Assembly (NCBI RefSeq): GCF_000875975.1
Contig: NZ_BAWW01000028.1
Span: 62,001-126,000, forward strand
DNA from: Parachlamydia acanthamoebae
GTDB taxonomy: Bacteria; Chlamydiota; Chlamydiia; Chlamydiales; Parachlamydiaceae
DNA length: 64,000 nucleotides
Direction: 5' to 3'
The translations under genes and the position numbers were made by a program. The notes below the pieces were generated by a model that worked only from the letters and a program-made list of their open reading frames with translations, was not told where the DNA came from and searched no databases. Below, in pieces: positions 25,301 to 33,557 of the stretch (position 1 is its first letter; each line of letters opens with the position of its first letter).

Positions 25301-27585
25301 ATCATGAGTTGACTCATTTTGGTGATGTGCACCCCAATGCTTTTGATTTAACGTTAAAGGAAGATTGGCAAATTGATGATTTAAATTTCGAATTCGGGTT
25401 TAACATCAGTACTCTCGTACACGACTTTCAAAGATTAAATCAAACTGGTTTATTTTTTCCCTTAAAGAGTTCTGCTAAGCTACTCGACCAACTCAAGAAA
25501 ACACAAGGCGAGTTTCAAGTTGCAATTCGTTACGATAAAATCGCGGAACAGTACAATTACCAAATGTTAGGAAGCCATTTGGTATGTGATGAAAATTATC
25601 ATTTTGACTCCTGCCTCCTAACAGGTCGTAAAAAAGGGAGTGCGTGGGCTATTGATCAACTTCAATTCGATCAACTTTCGTTATCTGCAGATATTTTGCG
25701 AAAAGACTATGGTTGGAATGTTAACTTCTTAGGCATTCGTTTTGATAATGCTTTATTAGCAGGTTTAGAAGGGATTTATTATGACCAAAATAGTTCTTTT
25801 AAAGGGAAATTAAATCTTTTGGAGGTTGATCTTGGGAATCTTCCAAAATGGAAAATTTTTCAGAAGATGATCCATGAGAATCTTGTGGATGGAAAAATAA
25901 ATGCAGCTGGAGAGGTTCGCATCCAACATTTGGAAGAATCCAAAGATTGGCGGGTTGAGTTATTACTTCAAACGGACTTTAAAAATTTTTCTGCGAAAGG
26001 AATAAACTTTGATCAGACAGAAAAAGTATTTTGCCATTTTGTCTCAGACCGGGGAATGACGCTTAGAAATTTCAAAACCGCTTTTTTACATGCCAAAGAG
26101 CGAAATCCTAAGGTGGCGATCGATATTGAAAAGATGGATTTTGATTTTAAGAATGGTGAAGCCGCTATTCGAGGTTGTGCGTTTTCTTTGCCTGCAAACA
26201 ATCTAGAATGGGCAGTTGAAAACTTCCAACAGGCTTTTCCTGATTTTATCAGTCATACATATGGTGAGGAAATCAAAAAAATCAAGAGTTCTGGAGAGGT
26301 GCAGGGAAAACTAGATGTGGATTTTGCTTTGCCTCATATAGCGTTTCATTTGGAGATGCAGGACGGGACTTATCGGTTTTATGACAGCGAATATGTGTGT
26401 AAAAACCTGAGTTTTGAAAAAGATCCATTTGAGAGCAAAGTTATTTTTCAATCCCCTTATAACGATCATCTTTTTTGGGTTTTGGTCCGTTCTTCAGCAC
26501 CAAAACATGATTCTGGGGAAATGTTGATTTCTGAGCATTATCCTGAGCATCATTTTGAGAAAAAAGTTGGCGTTCAATTGCTATGGAGAGACACTCTTTC
26601 TGAAGGGTTTATTATTGATCGTGTAGAAGGATCTCTTTTAGGAAGCTCTGTACATTTAGCAAGAGTTCCTTCGGCATCTACTGATAGAGTTTATGAAGGG
26701 ACGACTCTGATCCAGATTGATCAAGCGTTGAGATATTTGCCTAAAAATCTGTTAGAAAAGGCTCAAAATTGTTCTTTAAATGGGACTTGCACCTTAAGTG
26801 GACAATGGATCTTACAAAAAGATTCTTTAGCCTCTGGAGAAAATCTTTACTTTGTAGGGCAGCTATACGGGGAAGATCTTGTTTTTAGAGAGTGTCTCTT
26901 CGATTCGTTAACTGCAGAAGTTGAATATCACCAAAATGAAATCGCATTCAACAATGTGCAGGTGAACGATCCTGCTGGGAAATTAGAAATTGCACAGATG
27001 TCTTTGAAAGCAGAGAATGAGGACGTGATTTTAAATATCCCTCAAGTCAATGTTTCCGATTTTCGGCCCAGCATTTTGCGCGATCCTAGTGGCATGATAA
27101 CCACCCCAGCTACGCCGTTTGTGATTCGGCATTTGGAAATCCAAAATGTACACGGAAGCTTAATCAATTCGGATCAGATTACGGGGAAAGGCAAATTCAC
27201 TTTTACAAATTCTAAAAGGAAAGTCTTGCCCAATACAATTTTTGCTATCCCTGGTGAAATTTTATCCCGTATTGGATTAGACGTCACGGTTCTGACTCCA
27301 GTAATGGGAAGCATTTATTACAAAATTAAAGATGGAAAAATCTATTTTACCCGTTTTAAAGATCTATACAGCAACGGGAGATTGTCGAAATTTTACTTAC
27401 CGAACACATCCTATCAGTCATACATGGATTTTGATGGCAATCTGCACGTTCAAGTGCGCATGAAGCAATACAACCTGCTCTTTAAATTAGCGGAGTTACT
27501 CACAATAACGGTGCAAGGAACCGTGCAAAAACCCAAGTATTCTTTGCAAAAACAACCTCAATCTGAACATGAAGTGCGAAAATAG
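22324..27585 (+). CDS. Giant AsmA/TamB-like membrane-anchored protein (1753 aa)
   Basis: One N-terminal membrane helix (about residues 5-25) is followed by more than 1700 residues of repetitive beta-type sequence, with many short strands of alternating hydrophobic residues and few cysteines. The C-terminal 150 residues (HLEIQNVHGSLINSD, GKGKFTFTNSKRK, IFAIPGEILSRIGLD, and the closing LTITVQGTVQKPKYSL) read like the end of AsmA-superfamily proteins such as YhdP or TamB. Proteins of that superfamily bridge inner and outer membrane and are implicated in phospholipid transport. I infer an envelope lipid-bridge role; the family call rests on architecture and the C-terminal pattern. The start follows GAAGGAATC, and it is transcribed alone, divergent from nqrB. 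It converges with the lipase-like gene 1 base away. Confidence 0.6.
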   Translation: MVVKVGIRIFLGIFIACSLLFFFQKPIFGALSEWYCQKYCESRLNGYFKYREMAFDNGYFVFHDVKVAHADSQKERFSARQLKIRPIFSWMPLYLDLSVVAEEPHFYLLQNEEDLLSGMSQGKPHPLFKIQGSVILKNGRITYASSLEQAFFDFEGQLQADKSLQILLKMGFSSNDRDAIQFKGASRLKEGEHRYACEFNAVDCAQLATFWKHLSPSTDTLAISQGQMNGEIAFNLMKGKAPSLEGNLKAHHIALALPMLGLKGEVGELNIQLDRHESPAKKFARNPFWKTFFNLIGTIQLSKDSYLASFEGDKLLWEVKDFQGGLIFLPEQGLIVNGDGICTYCDKIVPLHLEGKSTITAEQSVFEMSCFADTSLKSPSKIQFSIQNFHQPSAKAWLDIQNFEVNQIGILNQFFHKVYPVELLAGSIDASLFAQLDFFKISEINLRHFSARDFKFYIKPWRATFECDLMKGALLLNPKEFPVLGQSEAECSISNGELHIVGFEEKDWRLHEINTRFKIEQGTLQKFLAEGKIAGLAGFVEVDWLSPDEMMKLQFHGNAQEVVSLFPDYLKEKINDTFVSDQLVISAGVKRQSHARRQVEGSIHFFEKSKDGADTILFGFAVESEKIPRSLSEVQDKYEEFLRANFPENELQNLVEVHLLTEQKICGLVLRDGWFEAKELNLSKFVSPFVLGASSLELRGTGDFSGIFDSRNLMISYQACELALECESFLIEVKETVREKVSMASYPAIHYFNFEDGSQFGYLPVQQGSYFQKYNELLFEEINASIFFDRSQIHIRHIESFSDGIFFGGAIDIDFSGRQAGIYDVVIHSDIMNGKISQIQTFLSRFMAPSPFLKMPMEGLVSYRQRGGMLNLTFSPETYTVIANVEGALTDGKLLWENDQMRFQDFSLHFDYDHQAKSIIFSDLEGVFLVGAAHQLEEYDVIGDYIRLLDYTQNQAEFDVWISDKSRDILRVVGNSSNRMNLTGDKVIQFTFDHELTHFGDVHPNAFDLTLKEDWQIDDLNFEFGFNISTLVHDFQRLNQTGLFFPLKSSAKLLDQLKKTQGEFQVAIRYDKIAEQYNYQMLGSHLVCDENYHFDSCLLTGRKKGSAWAIDQLQFDQLSLSADILRKDYGWNVNFLGIRFDNALLAGLEGIYYDQNSSFKGKLNLLEVDLGNLPKWKIFQKMIHENLVDGKINAAGEVRIQHLEESKDWRVELLLQTDFKNFSAKGINFDQTEKVFCHFVSDRGMTLRNFKTAFLHAKERNPKVAIDIEKMDFDFKNGEAAIRGCAFSLPANNLEWAVENFQQAFPDFISHTYGEEIKKIKSSGEVQGKLDVDFALPHIAFHLEMQDGTYRFYDSEYVCKNLSFEKDPFESKVIFQSPYNDHLFWVLVRSSAPKHDSGEMLISEHYPEHHFEKKVGVQLLWRDTLSEGFIIDRVEGSLLGSSVHLARVPSASTDRVYEGTTLIQIDQALRYLPKNLLEKAQNCSLNGTCTLSGQWILQKDSLASGENLYFVGQLYGEDLVFRECLFDSLTAEVEYHQNEIAFNNVQVNDPAGKLEIAQMSLKAENEDVILNIPQVNVSDFRPSILRDPSGMITTPATPFVIRHLEIQNVHGSLINSDQITGKGKFTFTNSKRKVLPNTIFAIPGEILSRIGLDVTVLTPVMGSIYYKIKDGKIYFTRFKDLYSNGRLSKFYLPNTSYQSYMDFDGNLHVQVRMKQYNLLFKLAELLTITVQGTVQKPKYSLQKQPQSEHEVRK

Positions 27586-27586
27586 T

Positions 27587-29635
27587 TTAAGCTAAATTAA
27601 GCCCATAGTTTTTGATCTTTTTGGGCTTCGGCTTAATCCCAAAAATTTTATTAAAAATAAAGCGTATTCCACTTGGTTTGCCTGTTCTGCCCATGAAAAA
27701 CCTTTTTGTATACCCGAGTACAAAGACTGGAGGAAATAGAAAAAAGCTAACGGTTTTTCTAATGAGCTCAACCTTTGCTCTCCAGGCTTGGCTGCTAAAA
27801 TTTTCAACTTCAGTGGCCATTTCCGTGTAATAAGTTTCCGGAGATAAATAGTAGAAACGGCCATGCGGATGTAACTTCAGAGCAGGATGGTCAATATTTG
27901 CAGTCCCTAGAGTCGTGCACCTAACTTTATTAATTGCTTCTTTTGCCATATCGAATCCAAGAAATGCACCACCTGCCCCTGGAATAGAGTCTTCATAGCT
28001 AAAAAAATAATTGACGGCAATGCGAGGGTTCGTGCTCAAGTAATTACCGGCTTCTGTTGCGTCTTTTACGCTAGTAGCTGGTGCATCAAACGAGATAATA
28101 TGAATGTCTCTATTAGGCAATGCAGGCCTATCAGGCGACTTAGATCTTTTTTTAAGGCGATTGATCAAAAAAAGCTGTGCATGAGTTCCACCGAGGCTAT
28201 GACCTAAAACTTTTAAAGGAATGTCGAGATTACTAAATAATACCTCATTTTCTTCCTTAATCCCTTTCCATCTATAGGAAGGAAAATAGCCAGGTCCACC
28301 CATCCAGGAGTCGTCAAGGACTGTTTCAATGCATTTTTGTTGGGTAGGAATTGTTGTTGTACTGCGGTAAGCCAAAATCTCAGGAAGCTGGATTCCACCT
28401 TTGTGCAACTGGGATAAATGGAGGGCGACTTTAGAGCCTCCTGGTTCAATTCTTTTCTTAATGAGGTACCAGTTAGACCCATTATCATCTGAAATTTCGG
28501 AAGGAGAGGGGACTAACATCCCTTCGGAAACGGTTAATTTGGGAAGTGCCTTCGCATAGATTTCATCACTTGCTTTTGGGATATTTTCATTAAACACACG
28601 CTGAGAGAGCGTCATAATGGTTTGATAGAGCTGCAAACGTCCCCTATCTTCCACATCCTTAGGGTAGTGAAAATATAGTGAGGAGAGAGGCGGGTATCCT
28701 GTAATGATCCCTTCAATTCTTTTTCCTTGAAACATGAGCTCTAGTTCATCGGCATCCAGTAAGGTTGCTTTTGAAAATAATCCATGCAATTCATGGGGTA
28801 GCTCATCGTATTCTTTAGTTAGATGATCTTCACAAAGGGTTATAAGCATTTTTTTTAAGGCTTCATCTGAATCCGTTCCTAACAGCTCTGCCAATTTCCG
28901 TTTTTCGTGTAGTGGTAGAATTTCCGATGGGGCACGATACAAGCAAACTTGTTTCACTCTGTCCCAAGTGAGATAAAGATCTTCTGCATAAGAATCTGCA
29001 ATGCCGAGCGAGATCTTATTAATCATGCCAGCTGTTAAAGGCTTTCCTTTTGCGTGAAGGTTCCGCATGTTTATATGATATCTTTGCAAGGTACGATCTA
29101 CTCGTTCTTTTCCCCATTCTTCAACAAAAGATGTATAGCACTTCGAGATCGCGTTTCTATTTTCGTTTTTTATTTTCTTTCTGAAAGCGCGAAAACATGA
29201 TTTTTGGGTTTTGTAAGCTGTGGAAGTCTCATCAAAAATAACACGATCGGATTCCTTTTTTGCCAAACAAGCGACTTGGCGGGGGCCATCTAAATGAGAT
29301 GCGATACATTTACGATAAATTTTCCGAACTCTCCCGGCAGTTAGTTTAGTCCCTTTGTCATATTTAGCTTGAAGTTTTTCAAGAAGCTTTGGTTGGGCAT
29401 CGAGATGAGCTGTGTTTTGGATTAGTTTCATAAAATGAGAGAGCGTTTCTTCATTTTGCTGATGAATTTTTCTCCGTTTAGTGCCTAAAGTCCAAAAGGA
29501 GCTGGGGGAAATTTCAACAGAGTAATAAGGCTTGTCCTTGATTTCCTTTGTGCTGATTTTGAGAGGTGTTGATTTTGCACAGCCATCAAATGCTTCAAAA
29601 ATTTGACCAAAACTTAATTGCATAAAAAAACTCAA
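27587..29635 (-). CDS. Large lipase-like (class 3 type) hypothetical protein
   Basis: The 682-residue protein has an N-terminal half of about 300 charged residues with no family I recognise. The C-terminal half has an alpha/beta-hydrolase pattern. The nucleophile elbow GHSLGG is at about 475-480. A later HIISFDAPATS strand is followed by YFFSYEDSIPGAGG (about 542-555), where the Asp sits as in lipase class 3 D-x-V-P. A histidine candidate is HPHGRFYYLSPE (about 586-597). A hydrophobic segment at about 640-660 (FFLFPPVFVLGYTK) could touch membranes. Large lipase-like proteins in intracellular bacteria can be secreted effectors, but no signal peptide is present, so any secretion would be type III; this is inference. 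It is isolated, with 291 AT-rich bases upstream to the kinase-like gene. Confidence 0.55.
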   Translation of the reverse strand: MSFFMQLSFGQIFEAFDGCAKSTPLKISTKEIKDKPYYSVEISPSSFWTLGTKRRKIHQQNEETLSHFMKLIQNTAHLDAQPKLLEKLQAKYDKGTKLTAGRVRKIYRKCIASHLDGPRQVACLAKKESDRVIFDETSTAYKTQKSCFRAFRKKIKNENRNAISKCYTSFVEEWGKERVDRTLQRYHINMRNLHAKGKPLTAGMINKISLGIADSYAEDLYLTWDRVKQVCLYRAPSEILPLHEKRKLAELLGTDSDEALKKMLITLCEDHLTKEYDELPHELHGLFSKATLLDADELELMFQGKRIEGIITGYPPLSSLYFHYPKDVEDRGRLQLYQTIMTLSQRVFNENIPKASDEIYAKALPKLTVSEGMLVPSPSEISDDNGSNWYLIKKRIEPGGSKVALHLSQLHKGGIQLPEILAYRSTTTIPTQQKCIETVLDDSWMGGPGYFPSYRWKGIKEENEVLFSNLDIPLKVLGHSLGGTHAQLFLINRLKKRSKSPDRPALPNRDIHIISFDAPATSVKDATEAGNYLSTNPRIAVNYFFSYEDSIPGAGGAFLGFDMAKEAINKVRCTTLGTANIDHPALKLHPHGRFYYLSPETYYTEMATEVENFSSQAWRAKVELIRKTVSFFLFPPVFVLGYTKRFFMGRTGKPSGIRFIFNKIFGIKPKPKKIKNYGLNLA

Positions 29636-29926
29636 TAGAAATTAAAAATAATAAAAACTATAGTTTATAACCTGTTTGTTAAGATAATATTAAGATTAAA
29701 GTAAAGTAATATAATAAAGTAGCAAAGAAAGTTTTCTACGTGAAAAATTTAGGCCATTTTCCAACTCTTGAGTTGTTTTAAGGGATAAAGTATAGTGAAA
29801 GGATTACAATGATATGTTTTGAATTTTGAGAGGAAGCAGGACTGTTATATTCTTTATCCTCAAATAGATAAATCAAACATGACAAATAAAGATCGATACA
29901 TTCGTTTTCAACAGGTAGTGAATCTA

Positions 29927-30862
29927 ATGAAAAAAAATTTATGTCTAGGCAGTGCCGCGCTTTTTGTACTCTTATGTTTTGGTATAGCTAGAGGATATTA
30001 CAATTTAACGGATGATTTCCGGATAGGCAATTATATGCATGAAGTTCCTTATCATGCAGCTTGGGAAAATCAGCCCTTATCTCATGAAGAGCAAGCTAAT
30101 TTAGACAAAATTTTGGATCAAAAATTTGAATACCTTGGAAAAGGAGCTCAATCATTTGCCTTCATCAGTGAAGACGGTAAATATATTTTGAAATTATTTA
30201 AATTTAAACATTTGAAACCTTCATGGCTCGTAGAATGGCTTCCTCCAGTAGGGATTTTAAATGAGATTCGTGAGAATGAGCGTATTAAAAAACTTGAAAA
30301 ATTAGAAAGTGTATTTAATGGATATAATCTGGCGTATGACTGCCATAGAAAAGAGAGCGGCTTGCTTTATGTTCACTTGAACCGGGAGACCTGTCCAGGA
30401 AAAATTGTACATGTTACGGACAAATTGGGATTGCCGCATCAGCTTAACTTAAGTGAAATCATCTATGTGGTCCAAGAGAAAGCTGTTACCACACGTCAGG
30501 AAATGACCGCTTTGCTTTCCAAAGGATTTGTGTTAACTGCGATTGATCGAGTAAATCAAATCTTTGATCTTTATTTGCAAGAGTACGCCAAGGGGATTTA
30601 TGATCGAGATCATGGCGTGATGCATAACACGGGTTTTGTGCATGGGGAAACCGTTTATCCGATTCATTTGGATATTGGAAAGCTATCACCTTCAGACAAC
30701 ATGAAAAATCTTAAAGTTTATCGTAGTGATCTTATGAAAATTGTGGCTAAGTTTGATTTATGGTTCAAAGAAAATTATCCCCAATATTATCCAGAGCTTG
30801 TGCAAGCCATGGAAAATCGGCTCTCCACTATTTTTGGCGAAGAGTTTTCTCTCCAATCCTAG
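29927..30862 (+). CDS. Membrane-anchored protein with a protein-kinase-like fold
   Basis: The chosen start gives MKKNLCLGSAALFVLLCFGIA, a signal-anchor sequence. AGGTAG at 29913-29918 lies 8 bases ahead. Upstream in-frame starts (TTG 29819, ATG 29879) would bury the hydrophobic segment behind a polar leader. Residues about 67-92 look like a kinase N-lobe: a glycine-rich loop (LGKGAQSFAF) followed by a lysine strand (YILKLFKF). At about 226-255, DRDHGVMHN and IHLDIGKLS stand where a kinase has H-R-D-x5-N and D-F-G. The order and spacing fit a divergent kinase or aminoglycoside-phosphotransferase fold, possibly inactive and facing the periplasm. It ends 5 bases before the comF start, so they share a transcript. 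Confidence 0.5.
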   Translation: MKKNLCLGSAALFVLLCFGIARGYYNLTDDFRIGNYMHEVPYHAAWENQPLSHEEQANLDKILDQKFEYLGKGAQSFAFISEDGKYILKLFKFKHLKPSWLVEWLPPVGILNEIRENERIKKLEKLESVFNGYNLAYDCHRKESGLLYVHLNRETCPGKIVHVTDKLGLPHQLNLSEIIYVVQEKAVTTRQEMTALLSKGFVLTAIDRVNQIFDLYLQEYAKGIYDRDHGVMHNTGFVHGETVYPIHLDIGKLSPSDNMKNLKVYRSDLMKIVAKFDLWFKENYPQYYPELVQAMENRLSTIFGEEFSLQS

Positions 30863-30867
30863 CGGGA

Positions 30868-31626
30868 ATGAAGAAGTGGGTGGGAAATGGATTAAATTTA
30901 ATTTATCCCCCCATTTGTTTGGAATGTGAAGACTCTCTTCAAAATTCTAGCAGTTTGTTTTGTGATGACTGCCATGAGCAGCTTTCGCTAATTGATCCCA
31001 CTGAACGCTGTCATTATTGTTTTGAGTCAAAACATGATTTTCGATCAGGGGTGAGCCTTTGCAAAAGATGTTCCCTCCATGCCCCTCTATTTCGGGGTGT
31101 CGGCGCGGCTTTTGATTATGAAGGTCCTGCGGCAACTCTAGTGAAACATTTAAAATATTTAAATAAACCCTATTTAGCAGAGGGCGCTGGTGCTTTTTTG
31201 GCCTACCAGTTTTTCCAGTTGCAGTGGCCTATTCCTGATTTGATCATTCCTGTCCCTTTATCTTTTATGCGAAATTTATCTCGTGGATACAATCAAGCTT
31301 TTTTACTGGCAAATGCGATGGGAAACATTCTCAACTGTCCAGTAGCACAGGTTCTAAAAAGAAAGAGCGGTGACTACAGTCAAGCCGCATTAGACCGGAA
31401 ACAACGTATGACATTAGAACAGGAAAGTTTTTTTCTCCAAGAAAACGGAATCATTCGTGACAAAACGCTTTTGATTATCGATGATGTTCGCACTACAGGC
31501 GCCACATTAAATCGTTGTGCGGAAACATTATTAACGGGATATCCAGCAAAAATGTATGGGCTTACGCTTTGTCATACGGATTATGAAGGCGATGGTTCTC
31601 CACGATTCAGGGAGAAGCGCGATTGA
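30868..31626 (+). CDS. comF: ComF-family phosphoribosyltransferase-like protein
   Basis: ComF proteins are linked to DNA uptake and recombination and have a zinc-finger N-terminus plus a phosphoribosyltransferase domain. The N-terminal region has cysteine pairs C-L-E-C, C-D-D-C, C-H-Y-C and C-K-R-C (about residues 16-72), enough for two zinc sites. The PRTase signature LLIIDDVRTTGATL is at about 201-214. The region DLIIPVPLSFMRNLSRGYNQAFLLA is the classic ComF segment (split for reading). The ATG at 30868 gives the normal 252-residue length; the frame's longer 5' part overlaps the kinase-like gene and looks spurious. Its last 20 bases overlap the next gene on the other strand. Where it acts in chlamydial competence is unknown. 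Confidence 0.85.
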   Translation: MKKWVGNGLNLIYPPICLECEDSLQNSSSLFCDDCHEQLSLIDPTERCHYCFESKHDFRSGVSLCKRCSLHAPLFRGVGAAFDYEGPAATLVKHLKYLNKPYLAEGAGAFLAYQFFQLQWPIPDLIIPVPLSFMRNLSRGYNQAFLLANAMGNILNCPVAQVLKRKSGDYSQAALDRKQRMTLEQESFFLQENGIIRDKTLLIIDDVRTTGATLNRCAETLLTGYPAKMYGLTLCHTDYEGDGSPRFREKRD

Positions 31627-32176
31627 AAATTAACTTAAAATAAGTTTGAGGCACCATTCCTGTCACATAGTTATGTCCTTTCCCATGAATTTCATAGAAA
31701 ATATTTGTTAATGCCACTAACCGATTTAAACGTAGCTGAACTTCCTCACTAGAAATTTCTTCATCTTTGCTTTTTACTACACATGCAAGATGTTGTGCAA
31801 TGAATGGGCGTTTTTGGTTGTCTCTATAATCATTTAAAAGGGCACCAAGCCAACTCTGCTCAGCCTTTAAAACAATGGAAAATAGCTTTGAGCTTTGATC
31901 GAAGCGATTAGCTACTTTATTTAAGTGTAGTTTTTTGCAGATAGAAAAAAGCTTACTAGAAACACGTCCTGACAAACTATTTTTTTTACAGAGGTTCTTG
32001 CTGAAAAAGGAAGGCGTAAAATGTTCCTGCAGTTTTTTTTCAACTCCATGTCCTACAGATTTCTTTAATATTATCACATACGCGGGAGGCTTCTCTTCGA
32101 CTGATTCTTCATTATATAAAGGATTAATCAATGGATATATGTTAGAAAAAATCTTTTCACCCCAAGCCAAACTCAT
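31607..32176 (-). CDS. Hypothetical protein (189 aa)
   Basis: I do not recognise this protein. It is soluble and basic, with many Lys, Phe and Leu residues, no signal peptide, and no clear membrane segment. Segments such as AYVIILKKSVGHGVEKKLQEHF and the closing YEIHGKGHNYVTGMVPQTYF look like a folded domain. The start has an AAGGAG-like sequence (minus strand AAGGAGTTTTTATG, 5-base gap), supporting real translation. It converges with comF and overlaps its end by 20 bases. Its style resembles lineage-specific chlamydial proteins, but that is impression only. Confidence 0.55.
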   Translation of the reverse strand: MSLAWGEKIFSNIYPLINPLYNEESVEEKPPAYVIILKKSVGHGVEKKLQEHFTPSFFSKNLCKKNSLSGRVSSKLFSICKKLHLNKVANRFDQSSKLFSIVLKAEQSWLGALLNDYRDNQKRPFIAQHLACVVKSKDEEISSEEVQLRLNRLVALTNIFYEIHGKGHNYVTGMVPQTYFKLIFNRASP

Positions 32177-32342
32177 AAAAACTCCTTATTTTGCTTAAAA
32201 AGCATAAGTATTTTTTTGTTATTTCACAAGTGAATTCTCAAATTCTTATCTTTTAAGTCGCCTTCAACCCTCGTATTTAATGTTGAAAGTTTATATTTTT
32301 TTAAATTAAAAGCTTAGTGTTTATTTACTAGTTAATGTTCGT

Positions 32343-32597
32343 GTGATACTGTGTTTACTTATTAAAAATAAGCACGAGGAAGGTTATGCCTTATTAGCTC
32401 TTAGTTGCGTTGTAACGAGAATAGCTGATGGAATTATCGGAGTGCCCATTGCAGCCCTTTCAATCTTAACTGCAGGGAAGTTTGTGTTTCTTAATAATTT
32501 AGCGTATAGAACTCTTCAAGCTCCAAGCATTGTAGGTGATCTTTTTTATTGCACGATAAACTGTATCAATCCTTGGACGGGAACATTGAAGGCCTAA
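32343..32597 (+). pseudogene. Truncated small membrane protein, probable gene remnant
   Basis: An 84-codon frame starting at GTG shows two hydrophobic helices (ALLALSCVVTRIADGIIGVPIAALSI, read in two parts) and a C-terminal block LQAPSIVGDLFYCTINCINPW. This resembles the end of a membrane-protein family that I recall as expanded in Parachlamydiaceae, but it lacks an N-terminus. There is no ribosome-binding site before the GTG, and the frame is open only back to a TAA at 32307-32309. I therefore think it is the surviving tail of a longer gene; a genuine short protein is the alternative. Confidence 0.4.
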
Positions 32598-32678
32598 TTT
32601 TTAGTGACAAGTTCAAATGAAAAAAAATAACTTAATCTTTGAGCTTGTTGCTCTCTTGTAGTACTCGTTAAGGAGTCT

Positions 32679-33557
32679 TTAGGCTAAATAATGGTCATCA
32701 AATCGTTCAAGTAGATAGTCTTCTAAATGATTTTTTAAAATATCAGGATTAACGATTTTTGCCTGATGATTTTCTATCAAAAATTGCGCATTTCCCCCTT
32801 CCCACAAAGGAATTCCCTTTAAAAGTTCCATTTGATCACCTGAAGAATTTGTTGCTTCTGAATGGATAAGGATTTGTCCTTGTACAACGTTTTTTACTTC
32901 GTGAGAAGCTTGTGCACCAGTTCGAATGACTGCAATGTCGCTACGATACATCAGAGAGGCAATTTCTGATGCATTTTGAAAGGTCAAGGGAATTATTTTA
33001 ATATGTGGATTTTCACATTGTTGAGATTTGATTAGGTCTGCAACTTTTTTAAATAAGGTTTCTTGTTGAGGGATGTGCTTATTGCAAAAAACGAAAAAGT
33101 AAATTTTTTTATTTTTTGTTTTGGCTATTTCTTCTAACTTAAGCACACTTGAGACATAGTTGAACGTGGCTTTTTCAGCAACTTGACTTCCAAGCATTAA
33201 AGTCATGACTATATCGTCGCTTTTTACGGGAATATGGAGCAATTTTTGAGGAGAGTCCGGGTCTATACAAGGCCCTAATTCGTCGTGCAGAGAGCGCAAA
33301 ATCGTAAGCTCTTCTTCCGTATTTATGGCGATTGCTAATTCGTTTGGCTTAGGAGGACAATCTTTGTATGCTAAAAACTCTTTTCTAATAGGAGAGTCTG
33401 CATACACAATCTCACCTTTCATGAGGGATAAATTGCAGAATTTTTTCCAGAAATTTTCTTCTTCTTCCAAGGTTTTAAGGGACGGGTTAATAGAGACGAA
33501 TTTGAAAATTTTTTTGTCTTTTTTACTCAGCTTTTTTATGTAACGATGATAGTACAA
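32679..33557 (-). CDS. Glycosyltransferase-like protein, C-terminal part (frameshifted from upstream part)
   Basis: This frame encodes the C-terminal 290 residues of a glycosyltransferase-like protein: the linker YYHRYIKKLSKKDKKIFKFVSI, an ENFWKKFCNLS region, and a donor-site-like block (MYRSDIAVIRTGAQASHEV, GDQMELLKGIPLWEGG). The first Met at 33557 has no convincing ribosome-binding site, and the frame stays open upstream to the 9-A tract at 33606-33614. Adding one A there joins it to the upstream gene, giving ...RKKKVITVWKIFIELPNAKS before YYHRY. I therefore read it as one gene of about 445 codons, broken in this sequence by a 1-base difference. It could be an inactivated gene, a slippage-dependent gene, or a sequencing error. 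Confidence 0.6.
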   Translation of the reverse strand: MYYHRYIKKLSKKDKKIFKFVSINPSLKTLEEEENFWKKFCNLSLMKGEIVYADSPIRKEFLAYKDCPPKPNELAIAINTEEELTILRSLHDELGPCIDPDSPQKLLHIPVKSDDIVMTLMLGSQVAEKATFNYVSSVLKLEEIAKTKNKKIYFFVFCNKHIPQQETLFKKVADLIKSQQCENPHIKIIPLTFQNASEIASLMYRSDIAVIRTGAQASHEVKNVVQGQILIHSEATNSSGDQMELLKGIPLWEGGNAQFLIENHQAKIVNPDILKNHLEDYLLERFDDHYLA

